Notes under the pieces: model-generated
Told to the model about the DNA's origin: nothing
What the model saw: only the letters and a program-made list of their open reading frames with translations
Database searches by the model: none
Origin: Epiperipatus broadwayi
Lineage: Eukaryota > Onychophora > Udeonychophora > Euonychophora > Peripatidae
Direction: 5' to 3'
Assembly (NCBI GenBank): GCA_028023455.1
Contig: JAQFVV010006270.1
Location: 4,302,834-4,366,833 of the forward strand
Length of the DNA: 64,000 bases
Program-made: the position numbers and the translations under genes
Shown: in pieces, positions 1 through 11,859 of the stretch
Numbering within the stretch: the first letter of the stretch is position 1
Layout: the number at the start of each line of letters is the position of its first letter

Positions 1-703
1 TTTTAGTAAAATTTTAATATTTGGCTAGTATTGAATGTTATATGAATTTCTATTTTATTTATAATTACTAGTATAGCATTAGGTAGTATTTAACATATAA
101 ATAAATGAATGGTAGACAGACAAATATATAAAGGAAATATGTATTTAATGATAACAAATAACTAGCCAGTTGAATTTTTTAAAAGTTAGATGTCAGTATT
201 ATATCTTTCTTATGATTACAATTGATATGTAGAAATCATGTTGATTTTAAAAGGATAAATTATACATCTTTTTCTCCAATATATATTCAAGCCAAACAAA
301 TAAAAATGCCACCAGAAAACTGATTTGCATTACACTCAGAATGGTTAATAAACTTTTCTGACTAAAATATTTTATAGTATCATTTATTAGGATTGTCATA
401 GTATGAAATATGGTTAAATAAAATATGAAATTAATATTTTATTTTAAGCATAAAGTAAAACATTTTTTAAATCATCTAAAATCTTAATACACATTTGTTC
501 TTGATTGAAACTTCAATTGGTGTTTCTCGAATAAAGAATGAATATGTAAATTCTCATTCTCTTTTCCATTTACAATTATGTCAGAAACAAAATGGTCTCA
601 CATATCAGAAACTGTAATGTCATTAACCAAAGATACAGTTGATGTCTGAAGGCAAAGAGGGTTAAGAATTTAAACAGTTATAGAGAAGATGCTATTAAGC
701 AAG
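1..703. other. AT-rich DNA without recognised features
   Basis: No extended reading frame, repeat or RNA motif is recognised. Base composition is like the rest of the AT-rich background. Confidence 0.4.
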
Positions 704-830
704 TAACCTTTTATGTAAAAAGCAGGCAAAATTCTCCATACAGTGGTGCCACTCAGTGCCAACCAGAGTAATCAGTGGATGCCAGAAGGCTTGTGTGTAA
801 AATCCCCATCTAGTGCCTACTCATCCAATA

Positions 831-872
831 TCCCCAGACTAGTTTCTGGCTTGTGGCTTTCATCAGTGAGGA
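831..872 (-). ncRNA. Type I hammerhead ribozyme motif (family 1)
   Basis: On the minus strand: helix I UCCUCA paired with UGGGGA, core CUGAUGA, helix II AGC/GCC with loop CACAA (one A.C mismatch), GAAA, helix III AC/GU, cleavage triplet GUC. The innermost helix II position is an A.A mismatch, unlike the usual G-C, which may weaken activity. Helix III of 2 bp resembles newt satellite hammerheads that act as dimers. Confidence 0.7.
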
Positions 873-1002
873 GCTTTGGATCTGAGAGCACTGCACCTAG
901 ATCTTAGGATCTAATGCAACCCTCCAGCAGCTATCTTTTATCTCTACTTAACTACAAAACTATGAGAATAAAATTGAAAACACAAAAATGTTTTCAATCT
1001 AA

Positions 1003-1042
1003 GCTCACTGATGAAGGCCACAAGCCAGAAACTAGTCTGGGC
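1003..1042 (+). ncRNA. Type I hammerhead ribozyme motif (family 1)
   Basis: Core CUGAUGA at 1008-1014, helix II GGC/GCC around CACAA, GAAA, helix III AC/GU, triplet GUC. Helix I is GCUCA paired with UGGGC: relative to the common copies the C-G pair at the fifth position has become G-C, a compensatory double change that keeps the helix. Confidence 0.72.
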
Positions 1043-1223
1043 ATATTGGATGAGTAGTTACTAGATGGGGATTTTATGCACAAGCCTTCTGGCATCCATT
1101 GATTATTCGGGTTGGCACCGAGTGGCACTACTGCATGGAGAGTTTTGCCTGTTTTAATAATAGTTATGTGCTAGCATAAGAAATAGTGATTATGTGATGT
1201 TTAGTGGTTTAACCTTTTGTGTA

Positions 1224-1715
1224 CTTATCCATAACTGTATGTCCCTTTCAAGTGAAGAAAATTTGCATGGATTGGCAAAACTGTCAAACATTAAATGGAA
1301 CATTTCAAAATTGTATGAAATGAGGAAAAAGATAAAAAGAGAATTGATTTGAACAATGGGCTTATTCTTTACTATAAAAATACAAATATGGAATCACAAT
1401 AGAATAAGGTTTATTATCAAAATAATAATATTGTTGAGGTTAATCGTATATCAGATAGAATATATGATAAATGAATAATGGCTAAAAACCATGTTTAATG
1501 ATTTTTCAAAAAAGTAAATAAAAATTGATAGTAATAATTAGAAGCTAACAACTGCACATAACTCAAAAAGATTATTAATACTCATGGAAAATATTGAATA
1601 AAATGATCATAGAATTAAATTTGGATAAAGTGATTACAACGAAAATACAGTAAATGTGACAGCATGTTTGAAAAGGAAAAGTTTTAATACATACATTTTA
1701 TCAATGTTTACTAAT
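1224..1715. other. AT-rich DNA without recognised features
   Basis: No coding, RNA or repeat signal recognised between the family-1 element and the LINE tail. Confidence 0.4.
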
Positions 1716-1728
1716 AGATCTAAGATCA

Positions 1729-1847
1729 AAACAAAGCAAAACTCTCCATACAGTATTGCCACCCTGTGCCAACCAGAGTATGGAGAGTTTTGCTTTGTTT
1801 ATAAACAATTATGTGCTAGTATAAGATAGTGATCATGTGATGCTTAG
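1729..1847. mobile_element. Miniature family-1 element lacking the hammerhead
   Basis: A 119-bp deletion derivative flanked by a perfect 13-bp duplication AGATCTAAGATCA (1716-1728 and 1848-1860). It keeps the terminal arms with AAAACTCTCCATAC and their reverse complement, plus the tail ending GATCATGTGATGCTTAG, but has lost the ribozyme region. It sits inside a decayed LINE tail, which continues directly at 1860. Confidence 0.8.
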
Positions 1848-1860
1848 AGATCTAAGATCA

Positions 1861-2110
1861 CTTAATAAAAGAGCAATATGGAGACTTTGGACAACACAAT
1901 AAAGTATGGAGAAAAATACACTAGGATTTACAAGGAGGAATAGATAGTGAAATCCATAGATAAGGAAAAACCCTAACCCCAAGATTTTGTAATGAAGCTA
2001 ATCTATATATGATGCATTGTAGAAAATGTAGAAAACAGTCTAAATGATGGAAAAGAGAACCTGTGAAGTAGAAAATCTAGATTAAAGATGGAGTGACCTT
2101 CATCTTGCCA
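1861..2110 (+). pseudogene. Decayed LINE reverse transcriptase C-terminal tail
   Basis: Plus-strand translation gives a broken version of the C-terminal segment that non-LTR endonuclease/reverse transcriptases carry after the catalytic domain: an LRSLNKRAIWRLWTTQ-like stretch, then a degraded counterpart of the final segment preserved in better form near 14.1 kb. A GATGATGATGA-type tail follows at about 2140, as at 14.2 kb. Several stops and frameshifts. Recognition depends mainly on comparison with the copies at 13.8, 52.2 and 57.5 kb. Confidence 0.55.
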
Positions 2111-2544
2111 TAAATCAATAATGATTGAAAATGGTAATGATGATGATGACAAATATTTTCATTTTAAATTTTCACTTACAAATTTAATTGTTTGATTTTT
2201 AAGTATTCAATGAAAAAAATCCATATAAACCATATTATCCAGTTGAAAAATAAATAACTATTAGCCTTAAGATCAAAGCTGATCCAAACAAATTCTTAAA
2301 AAATAGAATTAAAAAGTGTGAATCTGTCTTTTATAACTTCAGATTTTAAACATTTTTTAAAGTAAGGCATTAAGTAAATTTAGAAGTTTAAAACTCTTTT
2401 TAATGGTCACTATGACCCACACATAGCACTTAATATTCATTATTAAATACCATGAGGGATCACAAAGAGCATGGATTTTAAAAACCCAAAGTGATATAAT
2501 TAGATATTATTTATATATATATATATATATTCAAATATAAGTAT
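2111..2544. other. AT-rich DNA without recognised features
   Basis: No feature recognised apart from a short TA microsatellite near 2510-2530. Confidence 0.4.
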
Positions 2545-2738
2545 ATTGTTTATACAGTGGTCAGAATGAGTTAAAGACAACATGGGTATGACAATAATAT
2601 TGGCATCAACAAGAGCTTTGAGTGTTCCATTACTGCATTTCCAATGATATGGATGGCTAAAGAATTGAAGGGTGGAGAGGATTGAAGTTTGTCCATTAAA
2701 GTTTGAAGATTTTCTATCTTAATATAAATTGATCACTG

Positions 2739-2823
<85 letters not shown>

Positions 2824-3290
2824 GAGATAGTGATCTGGACCAACTGATAATGGCTGGTTCAGCATGCAATATGTATATTGGAGATCATTTATCTTTTTCA
2901 CATGTATGTGGTCAAGTGTATCAGTTCTATAAGATGGAGTGCATAGCTGTAGGAAGCTTGAAAATCTGAGTTCTCTTCTGTGAATTTGAGTGGACATATT
3001 AAATTCCTACATGTGAGGGATCAGTGTGACTTAAAGTCAATATGGGTATGCCAATAATATTAGTATCAACAAGGGCTTTGAGTGTTCTATAAGATTTTCA
3101 ATGATATGGATGGCTGAAGGACTGGAAGGTGAAGAAGATTGAAACTTGTCCATTAAAGTTAGCTATCTTAATATAAACTGATCACTGATTGTATATATGT
3201 GTGGAAGACGGTGGTCTAGACCAACTCATGAGTGCTGGTTCAGCATGAAATATATATTGAACCAGGTGAGAGATGGATCAAATTAAAAAA
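2545..3290 (+). repeat. Family-4 interspersed repeat, tandem pair with hammerhead-like core
   Basis: Two head-to-tail copies. GTATGACAATAATATT at 2586 recurs as GTATGCCAATAATATT at 3046. The unit is about 380 bp; the first copy is lengthened by an 80-bp TC/TA microsatellite. Each unit contains a hammerhead-like core: CTGATAA at 2844-2850 and CTCATGA at 3225-3231, followed by helix II (the second copy pairs GUGCUG with CAGCAU around GUU) and GCAA or GAAA. Both cores are mutated, so neither copy is likely active. Other partial copies lie near 5.1, 44.7 and 61.3 kb. Confidence 0.6.
2741..2820. repeat. Compound TC/TA microsatellite
   Basis: About 14 TC units followed by about 25 TA units, inside the first family-4 copy. 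Reading frames through it (poly Tyr-Ile) are not genes. Confidence 0.95.
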
Positions 3291-3484
3291 AAAAAAACAT
3301 ATAGAATAAACAAATGTTTTACTCTTTAATAAAAAACAACATTGTTATAGACTTCTTTTATATATAAAATGTGACACATTTATTATAAATTTAATCTACT
3401 GCATCTGCAATTTAAGTATTGCATCACAAGGTATAATTTACAGCCACATTTCCAAGTTACAGAACTCCCACTTCTGAATTCAAA

Positions 3485-3609
3485 CCCTGTCATTCAAAGC
3501 ACTTTATTTGTTTTGAAGTAAACTTCAGGCAGTCAATTACAAGAAGTAACTAACATGCTCTGGATGACAGCCACCCAATTCAGTGCCTGATAAATCCCAA
3601 CTAGCTCAC
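3485..3609 (-). other. Possible terminal exon or recursive splice site
   Basis: On the minus strand, an AT/T-rich tract ending TTTTTCAG (acceptor-like) is followed at 3609 by GTGAGC. Reading from 3607 gives 24 codons, ELVGIYQALNWVAVIQSM and a few more residues, then TGA at 3533-3535. AATAAA follows at 3508-3503 (minus), so the segment has the anatomy of a last coding exon with a short 3' UTR. Because CAG is directly followed by a donor consensus GTGAGC, it could instead be a recursive-splicing ratchet point in a long intron, or chance. I do not recognise the peptide. Confidence 0.25.
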
Positions 3610-3611
3610 CT

Positions 3612-5090
3612 GAAAAATAATATAATAAACTGCTTTAATTAGTGGAATTAGTAAAAGAATTGACTGTCAAAATACTAATTTCCAAAATAATTTATTTAAA
3701 ACTTTAAATTAACTTAAAACCCAATTTATCATCTCTTTCCTAAATAAAACAATAATTACATATCATATATCAGGCACACATTATAAATTAACATACAGCA
3801 TTAAAAATATTATATATGATACATACACATTTTATCAAAAGTTATTTGTTTGTATGATTTGGAAAGTTCTAGAAATATTTGCTGATTACACTAACTCTGC
3901 ACATAAATAGTCCTTTTATGCTAGTTAAGAGTTCAGTTCTGTTTGCTCTGGATATTTCAAAGATTGCAATGGTTACAATGATAAATCACTGACACAATAG
4001 GAATGGGAATAAAGAATAATTAATATTATACCTATAGGTTTTTTGAGACACATGATCTTGGATAGATGGCTGCTTTTTTCTCCTGTGTGATGTGTATTCT
4101 ACCAACCAGTTGGAATTTGGATAGCTGACGAATGTGGTTCCTTGCTGCATTTTAGTCTGGCAGACAAATGTTCAAACTGCTCAGGTTGTTATATGTTCAT
4201 TGCAGCTAGTTAGAGACCTTCAGATATTCTAGGGCAGTCAAAGATTGGAATACAGAGGCATACTTTGCCTTCTGATTAGCAATGCATGTTTTCTTGGAGT
4301 TCACAAAAATAAGTTTTATTTTTACAGACTGGAATAATACTGGTAAAGATCTGCTCTGCTGATGACAAGTTTTTTTATAGATCTATTTATATGTGGCTCT
4401 TTTATTGTTCAGCTTGATTACTACTTAAATTAATTAAATTCTGATTATTCATTAACATTTCTCATTAGATTAATTTACTTAGGATAAGATCTAACTTTTT
4501 AATTATTCCCATTATTTATTTGTAGCCATCTTTGAAATTAACTTAACGTTTAGGTTACAAACTTAATTTCTTTATTTTTTAAAATTATATATACACATTT
4601 TAATGTATTTTTAAAAACAATATATGCATTCCTTACTCTTAGATAAATGACAAGAGAACGATTTTTAGTTTTTAAGATTTCTCTTTTTTTTTATTTAATA
4701 GTTTGAATTTTTTTAAGTTAAATTACCATTGGGCTAACTACTTTTTCTTTCAATACAACTCTTTAACTTTTCAAATACCACCTTTCTTAACTTATTCGAA
4801 AGTTTAATTTTTGCTTAGTTAAATCCCCCCCCCCTCTAATTACCCTTCAATTCATATAACATTATGAATGATGCAGTGTTTTTGTCTTTTGGCAAAGTTT
4901 ATTTTGTTTTTTAAAAAAAATCTTCAAACTTCTAAAAATTTTGTCTTTTAAACGAGATGTTTTTAAATTATTTATTTATTGACAACTTATTCTGCAGTGA
5001 CTTTATTATATATTAAAGTGTTAATTTTATAAACTTTGCATTGCTTAAATAAAATTTTATAATTCATAAAATTTACAAACATATACTGCT
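3612..5090. other. AT-rich DNA; slightly GC-richer block 4020-4380 unexplained
   Basis: No gene recognised. The 4020-4380 block has more balanced composition and resembles an old repeat fragment, but its translations in all frames are broken. Confidence 0.35.
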
Positions 5091-5212
5091 GTTCATTAAC
5101 AGTACAATATATTGGTGATCATTTATTTTTTTCACATGTATGTGCTCATATGTACCAATTGTGTAAGATAGAGTGCATAGCTATCGGAAGCTTGAAAGTC
5201 TTAGTTTAAACA
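5090..5212 (+). repeat. Family-4 repeat fragment
   Basis: Shares the segment TTCACATGTATGTG and the following GAGTGCATAGCTAT and GGAAGCTTGAAA with the copy at 2880-2975. The hammerhead core side is absent. Confidence 0.65.
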
Positions 5213-5585
5213 TATATATAAAACCAAAACTGCCTAACACTATACTAGTAAAAAATAAAAGTGCAAAACCATAAAACAATACAATACTAGATTAAATCCA
5301 AAATTTTACCAAAATCCTTACACAAACATGGTTTCATCTACTACAAATAGACCTTCTCAAGTGAAAATCAAACTAAAGAAACTAACATATATATATACAA
5401 ACAAAGAAACCTTCCCATAATTCATTTCAAATTCCACCTTCCCTTAATATCAAAAGCAGTTTTCATAAGATTGATAGCCTCAGAATCAAGAAGTTTTATC
5501 ATCGAAGTCTCTTATTCTTTTTTTAACTCATTCTTTTCATAAAAAATAACCGAAGCTTTGTTAAACAATATTATATGACCTGTAT

Positions 5586-6795
5586 TCAATTCATGAATAT
5601 ATAAAGCTGAGTTAAGATACCTATGTTAACTCTACTTATATGAACCTTAATTGTTTCATTAAGGCTAAACTTACTCTGGCCTACATAAAACTTACCACAA
5701 CTACTTGGAATCTTATAAACAATACCAGGAATAGACCTGCTATCAATAGACTGCTTTGAACCATTAAGTAACGAATTCAAATCAGAACCTTTCTTCCATG
5801 CAAACATTCATTTCATCTAACAAATGACTACTCTTATAAACCAAATTATATATTGAAGACTTAAATGGGAAAGACATAGTCATTATCCTTACCAACAAAA
5901 TTCTTACCATTGAAATCATGACTATAAACATTATTATTAAGGACAACTTTTTTAATAAAATCATGATTGTAACCCAATTTTACATATTCAGCAGCAAATT
6001 GACTTCTTTGAATATCAGCATTATTATTAAAATTATTAAGCCTTCTATTCCTACAACAAAAATTCAACAAAGACATTTTTTATGCATAAAGGACTGATAA
6101 CTATCAGGCCTAATCATATTTCTCAAATTCTTAGGTTTTATAAAATGACTACAAAACAAAACATCATTAACCTTCTCAACACTTAAATCTAAAAACTTTA
6201 ATTTTACAAAATCAAAACTATTCCCTTCAATAGCAAACTTAATACTAGAATCAAAAGTATTCAATCCACATAAAAACTCTTCTAATTTATATTTCTGAAT
6301 AACAAACAAACAATCATCAACATACCTAACAAATAATTTTATAGAACATGAAAACAGATTGATAACACTATGCACCAAATAATCAATATAGATGGCACAC
6401 ATAAATGGAGAAATAACATAACCAATAGCCCAATCCTCTCGAATCTTATAAAACACATCATTAGACATAAAATACATTGAATTCTCTAACAGCAAAGCAA
6501 ATCATAAAAAACCTTAATCTTATCTGCAGTTAAACATTTCAATTTTTTTTTAAATTGAAACAAAAACATCAATACTTTTTAATCTATTAACTGATTGGTA
6601 CATATTTTCAGTGTCTAAACTACCAAAAACACACTCATCATCCAAAACAAAAACATTTATTTTCTTAAAAGCTTCAAAAGAAGAAGAAATACAAAATTGA
6701 CCCCATTTTATATAGTCCTTAAAATATCTTATAATAAATTTTGATATTTTATCAACAATTCCTCCTGTAAAATCAAAAATACATCTCAAAGGAAA
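5586..6795 (-). pseudogene. Decayed Penelope-like element, reverse transcriptase plus GIY-YIG endonuclease
   Basis: Read on the minus strand, fragments appear in the order of a Penelope-like retroelement. At 6550-6789 lies an N-terminal part of the reverse transcriptase (FGSLDTENMYQSVNR, the equivalent of the SLDV/LF motif). At 6064-6495 come the GxxxSP-type motif (here IGYVISP) and the catalytic FVRYVDDCLF, where YVDD is the active-site aspartate motif. A linker spans 5861-6076, and at 5586-5760 the GIY-YIG nuclease begins (GIVYKIPSSCGKFYVGQSKF). The family couples reverse transcription to endonuclease-primed insertion. At least three frame changes break it, and the C-terminal nuclease half is lost, so it is not functional. 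The YVDD and GIY-YIG pair makes the family call good. Confidence 0.8.
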
Positions 6796-7204
6796 ATTAT
6801 ATTAATAAATTTATATATTTGCCAGTTATAGCTTATTAAATATGTTAAAGTTTTATTTATAGTTGATAGCAAAATTCCTTTAAAAAAAAATTTAAAATAA
6901 TATTTAATAAAGTGTTGATTATTTAGATAGTCCTTGAGTTTTGGATTTGATAAATTTGTTAGCTAGTTTAATTTTATTTTATTGAATTATATTTAAAAGT
7001 AGATTATTATTTCCTGAAATACATGTGTGTATAAGGTTTAAGTACATGTATGTAAAGTAAGACTGGGAATTAATACAAGTTTATTATTTTAAGACTTGAA
7101 ATAATATTGTATAGCAGTATTAAATAACAATGATTACAATAATATTAAGAAAGAACTTTTAATACATTATACAGGCTTAAACCTGCATTTATATATGTAA
7201 TATA
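6796..7204. other. AT-rich DNA without recognised features
   Basis: Upstream of the Penelope-like fragments on their strand; possibly remnants of the same element, but nothing is recognisable. Confidence 0.35.
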
Positions 7205-7207
7205 TGT

Positions 7208-7358
7208 AGGATTCAAACTCAGACTTTCACATGACCCACTACTCTCAGGGCCATCTCATATTGCTGACCCACCCAATCACACACATGGTGTGATCAGGTG
7301 AGTCAGCAATATAAGATGGCCCTGAGTAGTGGGTCATGTGAAAGTCTGAGTTCAAAAG
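7208..7358. repeat. Long near-perfect inverted repeat (hairpin)
   Basis: Arms of about 65 bp, reverse complements, both containing the segments AACTCAGACTTTCACATGAC and GGGCCATCT (or complement), around a short loop near 7275-7295. RNA from either strand would form a long hairpin. A B-box-like GATTCAAAC at the left edge hints at an inverted SINE pair. Confidence 0.85.
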
Positions 7359-8800
7359 AACTTTTAATAAAATAATGGTAATACATATTTTAAATAAAAA
7401 GATATTTTATTAATAGTGTGTTTTAAAGTAAATGTATTATTTTATTAAGTTAAATAACTTTTTTAAAGGTAATTATATAACAAGTCTAGACAAATACATG
7501 ATTTAAAAGTTTCACCCAGAAGGGTCAGGATTGAAATAATTAAAAAGGTTAGGAAAGAAAAAAAGTAATTAATTTTCACTTTTGTTTTCATTTTTAATTT
7601 TCAAGTTAAATTAAGTGAGAAACTAATAGTTATCCTTGTATTGTTCTTCTATAGTGTATGTTAAACTATGCATTTAATGACAGTCATGAAAGTGCTAATT
7701 TCACATGAGTGTGCATTTTACCTTGTCATGTTATATATGACTTGCTTTATTAATTATTAAAATTATTAGTTGATTTAAACTTTTGATTATTACTCATTAA
7801 TTCTAAAATATATCATATATATGTACTTTGAAACTAACATCAAATCTATCAAGCAATTTATTTATTGTGACTTCAATAACTATATCTTTAAAACAAATAA
7901 GTTATATTTAATATCATTAACAAAAGAAATTGCAGTTTTTCTCATTATAAATAAAATTTTAAAGCTATATATTTGCTTTGTTTTAAACTGAAATAAAGTA
8001 AAAGATGAGTTATCTTCAAGTTTTAACCAACTTTATTATTATTATTAATCAAGTATTTAAGAAATAATCTACTTGTTGCTTGTTGATTTGCTTTTGCCAT
8101 TTAACTAAAGGAAAAGTAGTCCAAATTCATTTTATGATTGAAGACTAATTAAGTAATAAAAAATTGATGACAGAACTATTTTGCTATTCATTAATCTGCT
8201 CCTGACTTCACTATCACATTGTTAATAAGTGTATTGTAGCTGTGGACAATATCTAAGGAATTCCTAACATGAACTGTGATATATGTATGTGTTTTTTGGC
8301 CATCATGACAAAAGACTGCCTATTCAGATAAGAAGACAATAAAATAGACTCTTTAAGGGATTAATTCTCATTATGGGAATAAGTTTAAATCCTTTCAATT
8401 TGTTTTTCATATTAGGTAATTATAATTTTATATTGATGAATATTTCTTTAATATTTTATATGGTATTATGAGGATATTTATGAGGATTTGTTGCTTAAGG
8501 ATTTGGTAAGAGCAAATATATTTAAAAGAGTTTTAAAAAATAAATCCAGGTAAATATTTTATTTTAATAATTATTATGAGTTCTTAGGGTTATTATTTGA
8601 TATGACATATGAAATTGTTGTACTGGATAAAACAGCCTTTATACTTGATATATGTGAACATGTAGAGTGTCTGAAAGCCAGTGTATGAAATTTAAATATT
8701 GTATGAATTATAATATGTAGTTTTATTATACCATCATGTTTGGTGAATTCATGCACATTAATTAGATAAATGTTTTATTATACATATGAAAGTGTGTGCA
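7359..8800. other. AT-rich DNA without recognised features
   Basis: No coding or repeat signal recognised. Confidence 0.4.
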
Positions 8801-8805
8801 AATGA

Positions 8806-9008
<203 letters not shown>

Positions 9009-9024
9009 CCTCTTCTTCTTCTTC

Positions 9025-9546
9025 CTTATTTATTTATTTACTGAAATGCTGCTTGAAGTCAACTGTTAATTCAGCAATTGGTGTTGATATTTTTCCTCTT
9101 GCTAATGCATATATTCAGCCCTTCCATGAAAGAGAGATTGTGGCTTTTTAATATTTTGGCACTGCCTGCACATAAATAATGAATGCTTATTTATATATGA
9201 TTTATTATCCACCTTGCCTATATTGCAATATTTAAATATATTAGTGAATATTTAAGGGCATTTTCAACGCATATTTATTTTAAGCTTATTTACTAGTTAC
9301 TGCAATTTAATATTTTAAGAAGTTTTTGAATTGTAATGTGTATTTTATATCTAAATCCTCACCTCTCATAGGTACCAATAATATTATAATGATGTACTTA
9401 TAATTTCTACTATATTATAATGTATGAACAACTACTTTATCACACTGTTTTGAGATGCCTAACATATGCATAGATTGCAAGGAAATCAAGTCATACATCA
9501 TGTGACTTAATTTAATAAGCTTGTACTACAAATGATATATAATGAG
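9025..9546. other. AT-rich DNA without recognised features
   Basis: No feature recognised. Confidence 0.4.
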
Positions 9547-9550
9547 TGCA

Positions 9551-9667
9551 AATAGCTCTTCACAAGCCTTTCCAAATATCCTTATACTAGTGCCTCACTG
9601 ATGACTGTCAACAGCTAGAAACTGGTCTGGAGATAAGGATATTCAGAAAAGCTTGTTAAGAGCTATT
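9551..9667 (+). ncRNA. Family-3 hammerhead-like hairpin
   Basis: Core CTGATGA at 9598-9604, GAAA, helix III AC/GU closed by UG, triplet GUC at 9625-9627, all in hammerhead order. The flanks 9551-9585 and 9633-9667 are 35-bp reverse complements (about 30 matches, beginning AATAGCTCTT), so helix I is extended to some 35-40 bp. Helix II CUGU/ACAG is followed by an extra CUA, consistent with a 3-nt deletion on its 5' side (a UAG would restore a 7-bp helix). Probably a decayed copy of a third hammerhead repeat family. Confidence 0.5.
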
Positions 9668-9672
9668 CACGC

Positions 9673-11659
9673 TATTATATAACATAGACATAGATATTTA
9701 TTGTTTCTTCCTTAGTGTAAGATAGTTGGAGAAATGTATTTCAAGATCATTGTAAGAACTTAATAAATAATGCAAAAGGTAATTTCATAATTTATAGCAA
9801 TACTAAAGGGAGATAATTATAGTAAAACTGTACAAATATTTTATCTTAATTTGTTAATTTTTAAATTTTGTTTTAAGTATCTATTATATTAAATCTCATA
9901 TTTCATTTATATTGTAAATAAATATTTTTGTTATTATTAAAATATATTTCTGGTCATTACTATTGCATTCATTAACCAGATAATCTCATATTAATAAAGT
10001 TTTATTATTCATTGTTTTAAAACGAGTACATTTTAATGGTCACCTATTAATATTAGTATTTACTTGATTTAATTATCCATTTTACCTGCACTGTAATAAG
10101 ACATATGCTTCATTAATTCATATTTATTTTAACTGTGTTTTCGTTATGCTTTGGGTAGCTTAAAATGTACCCCTTCTACCTGCTTAAAAGAAATGTTGTA
10201 TGATAATTATTAATCATCTAAATATTGATATACTGTACTCAGTTTTATATATTTGATTGAAGCACAAGATATACAATATGTTTTACATACAACATAAATA
10301 AATATTGCATATGAGAACTTTGGAATACAAAATATAATTATCATTTTATGTTAAGTATAATGTGAATCTGAGACACAGCTAAATATTGAAACTTGAGCTA
10401 GTATTTAAAGTTTTAAGATATTTAAGCTTATAATATGAACCCTGAAAAAAGTTTCAAATCCCATAATTGTAACTTTATAAGAGTATTTATTATTATTGTT
10501 ATTATTAATTATATTTATTATTTTGAGATTTACACTATAAAAGAACGTGAGAGATTTGAGAGTTCTGAAGTATGTTGGATAGAGATTTATCTGCGGTCAG
10601 TTTTCTGCTGTTCTTTCTTAAAACCCTGCACCATTCATTTGTTAAGTTACAATATATATATAGTTTATACATTTACACTTAATTTTATCTGCACTAGCAT
10701 GTATCTAGCAACATTTTTATATTCATTATCTTACCTTAGCTTTATCTGGCTTTCTTCTATTTATTTTATTTACATTTTTTAAATATCTAATAACTAATAT
10801 TTATAATAGATGTTTTAATATATCCTTTCAAAACATGGGAGAAAGTAATCATAACTATTATATATTATGGTGAAAACCTTATAGGCAACAAAAAAAAACA
10901 TACACAGAGAGAAGATAGGCTTCTTAGATCAAAAGTTCTCAAAATGCTAGTGAGAAAGATCCAAGAATGTTTCCCAGTACTTTTAGATCATAGGATAACA
11001 GAAATAATCAATTTCATAAAGAAAAACCTGAAAATGCAAAATCACTATTGAAATCTGGAGTATGCAGAGTATAAATAAAGAAGATTTAGATCGGAAGATG
11101 ATTTTATATGCTGTTCTGATTATGAAAAATAAAAAAAATAGTTTGACATTTATAATCATAAAATATATTGTAAGGACTATAATGGGACATAATCATGTGA
11201 GCAATTAATATTATTTTAACATTATTATAGTATAAGGTTGTCTAAGCAACTAAAATAGGTTCAAGCCAAAACGAATAAAACTTGTAAGATATATATTTGA
11301 TGATTAATGGCTGAAATGCCAAAGTTGAAAATGGTAAAGAATAAGATTTTATCAGACAATGTCAAAGAGAAAAAAGGATAATATCATTTGGTAAATGTAT
11401 GGACGTGACTAGATAATGTTCACAGAAATTAAATAGATTATATTATTGATACTTGGTGATAGAAAACTTCAATTTTAATAGCAATGATAAGCAGTAGATT
11501 GTGGAACAATCATGATTTATTCGTGTATAATCTTTGAATGAAGTTGGAAAAAAAAAGAGCTTATCCAATATTCTAAATATAACTTCTCTAGATTACGTTT
11601 ATTTCTTTCAGAAATAATATCAGAAAGTGATTATCATAATATATATATATAACTTTATT
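9673..11659. other. AT-rich DNA without recognised features
   Basis: A 115-codon plus-strand frame near 10.4-10.8 kb is low-complexity and unlike any family I know. No other signal. Confidence 0.35.
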
Positions 11660-11689
11660 ATCACCACTGTATAACAAACTTTTTAACAA

Positions 11690-11850
11690 TAGCAAATAAG
11701 AAAACTCCTTTTTCAGTCCACTAGAGGGAGCCAAGGACTCCAGTTAACACTGTTTCTGGCTCCCTGTTTCATTCCCTTTTTTCTAGTTCAGGGAATTAAA
11801 TTTCTCTAAAACTATCCCTATTAAAAAGAGGAGTTTTTTAGCTCTCTTTT
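11690..11850. repeat. Inverted-repeat element
   Basis: AAAACTCCTTTTTC at about 11700 is mirrored by AAAAAGAGGAGTTTT near 11823-11837. Inside, GGGAGCC and GGCTCCCT also pair. Looks like a small foldback or MITE-type element; no duplication was identified. Confidence 0.5.
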
Positions 11851-11859
11851 CATATACAA

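Larger units (their letters stand above)
718..1209. mobile_element. Family-1 hammerhead element, 492-bp inverted dimer
   Basis: A retro-inserted repeat bounded by a 14-bp target-site duplication, TAACCTTTTATGTA at 704-717 and TAACCTTTTGTGTA at 1210-1223 (one mismatch). The left arm (about 722-872) and right arm (about 1003-1150) are reverse complements, separated by a spacer. A hammerhead ribozyme motif lies on the minus strand in the left arm and another on the plus strand in the right arm, so a transcript in either direction would carry one sense hammerhead. The element at 23145-23636 has exactly the same length and organisation. Boundaries come from the duplication and are secure; calling it retrozyme-like is an inference. 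Confidence 0.85.

Noticed and set aside
4020-4380. HTGEK-like peptide in a minus-strand translation, suggesting a C2H2 zinc finger
   Set aside because: No cysteine/histidine spacing on either side and the frame is broken; chance match.
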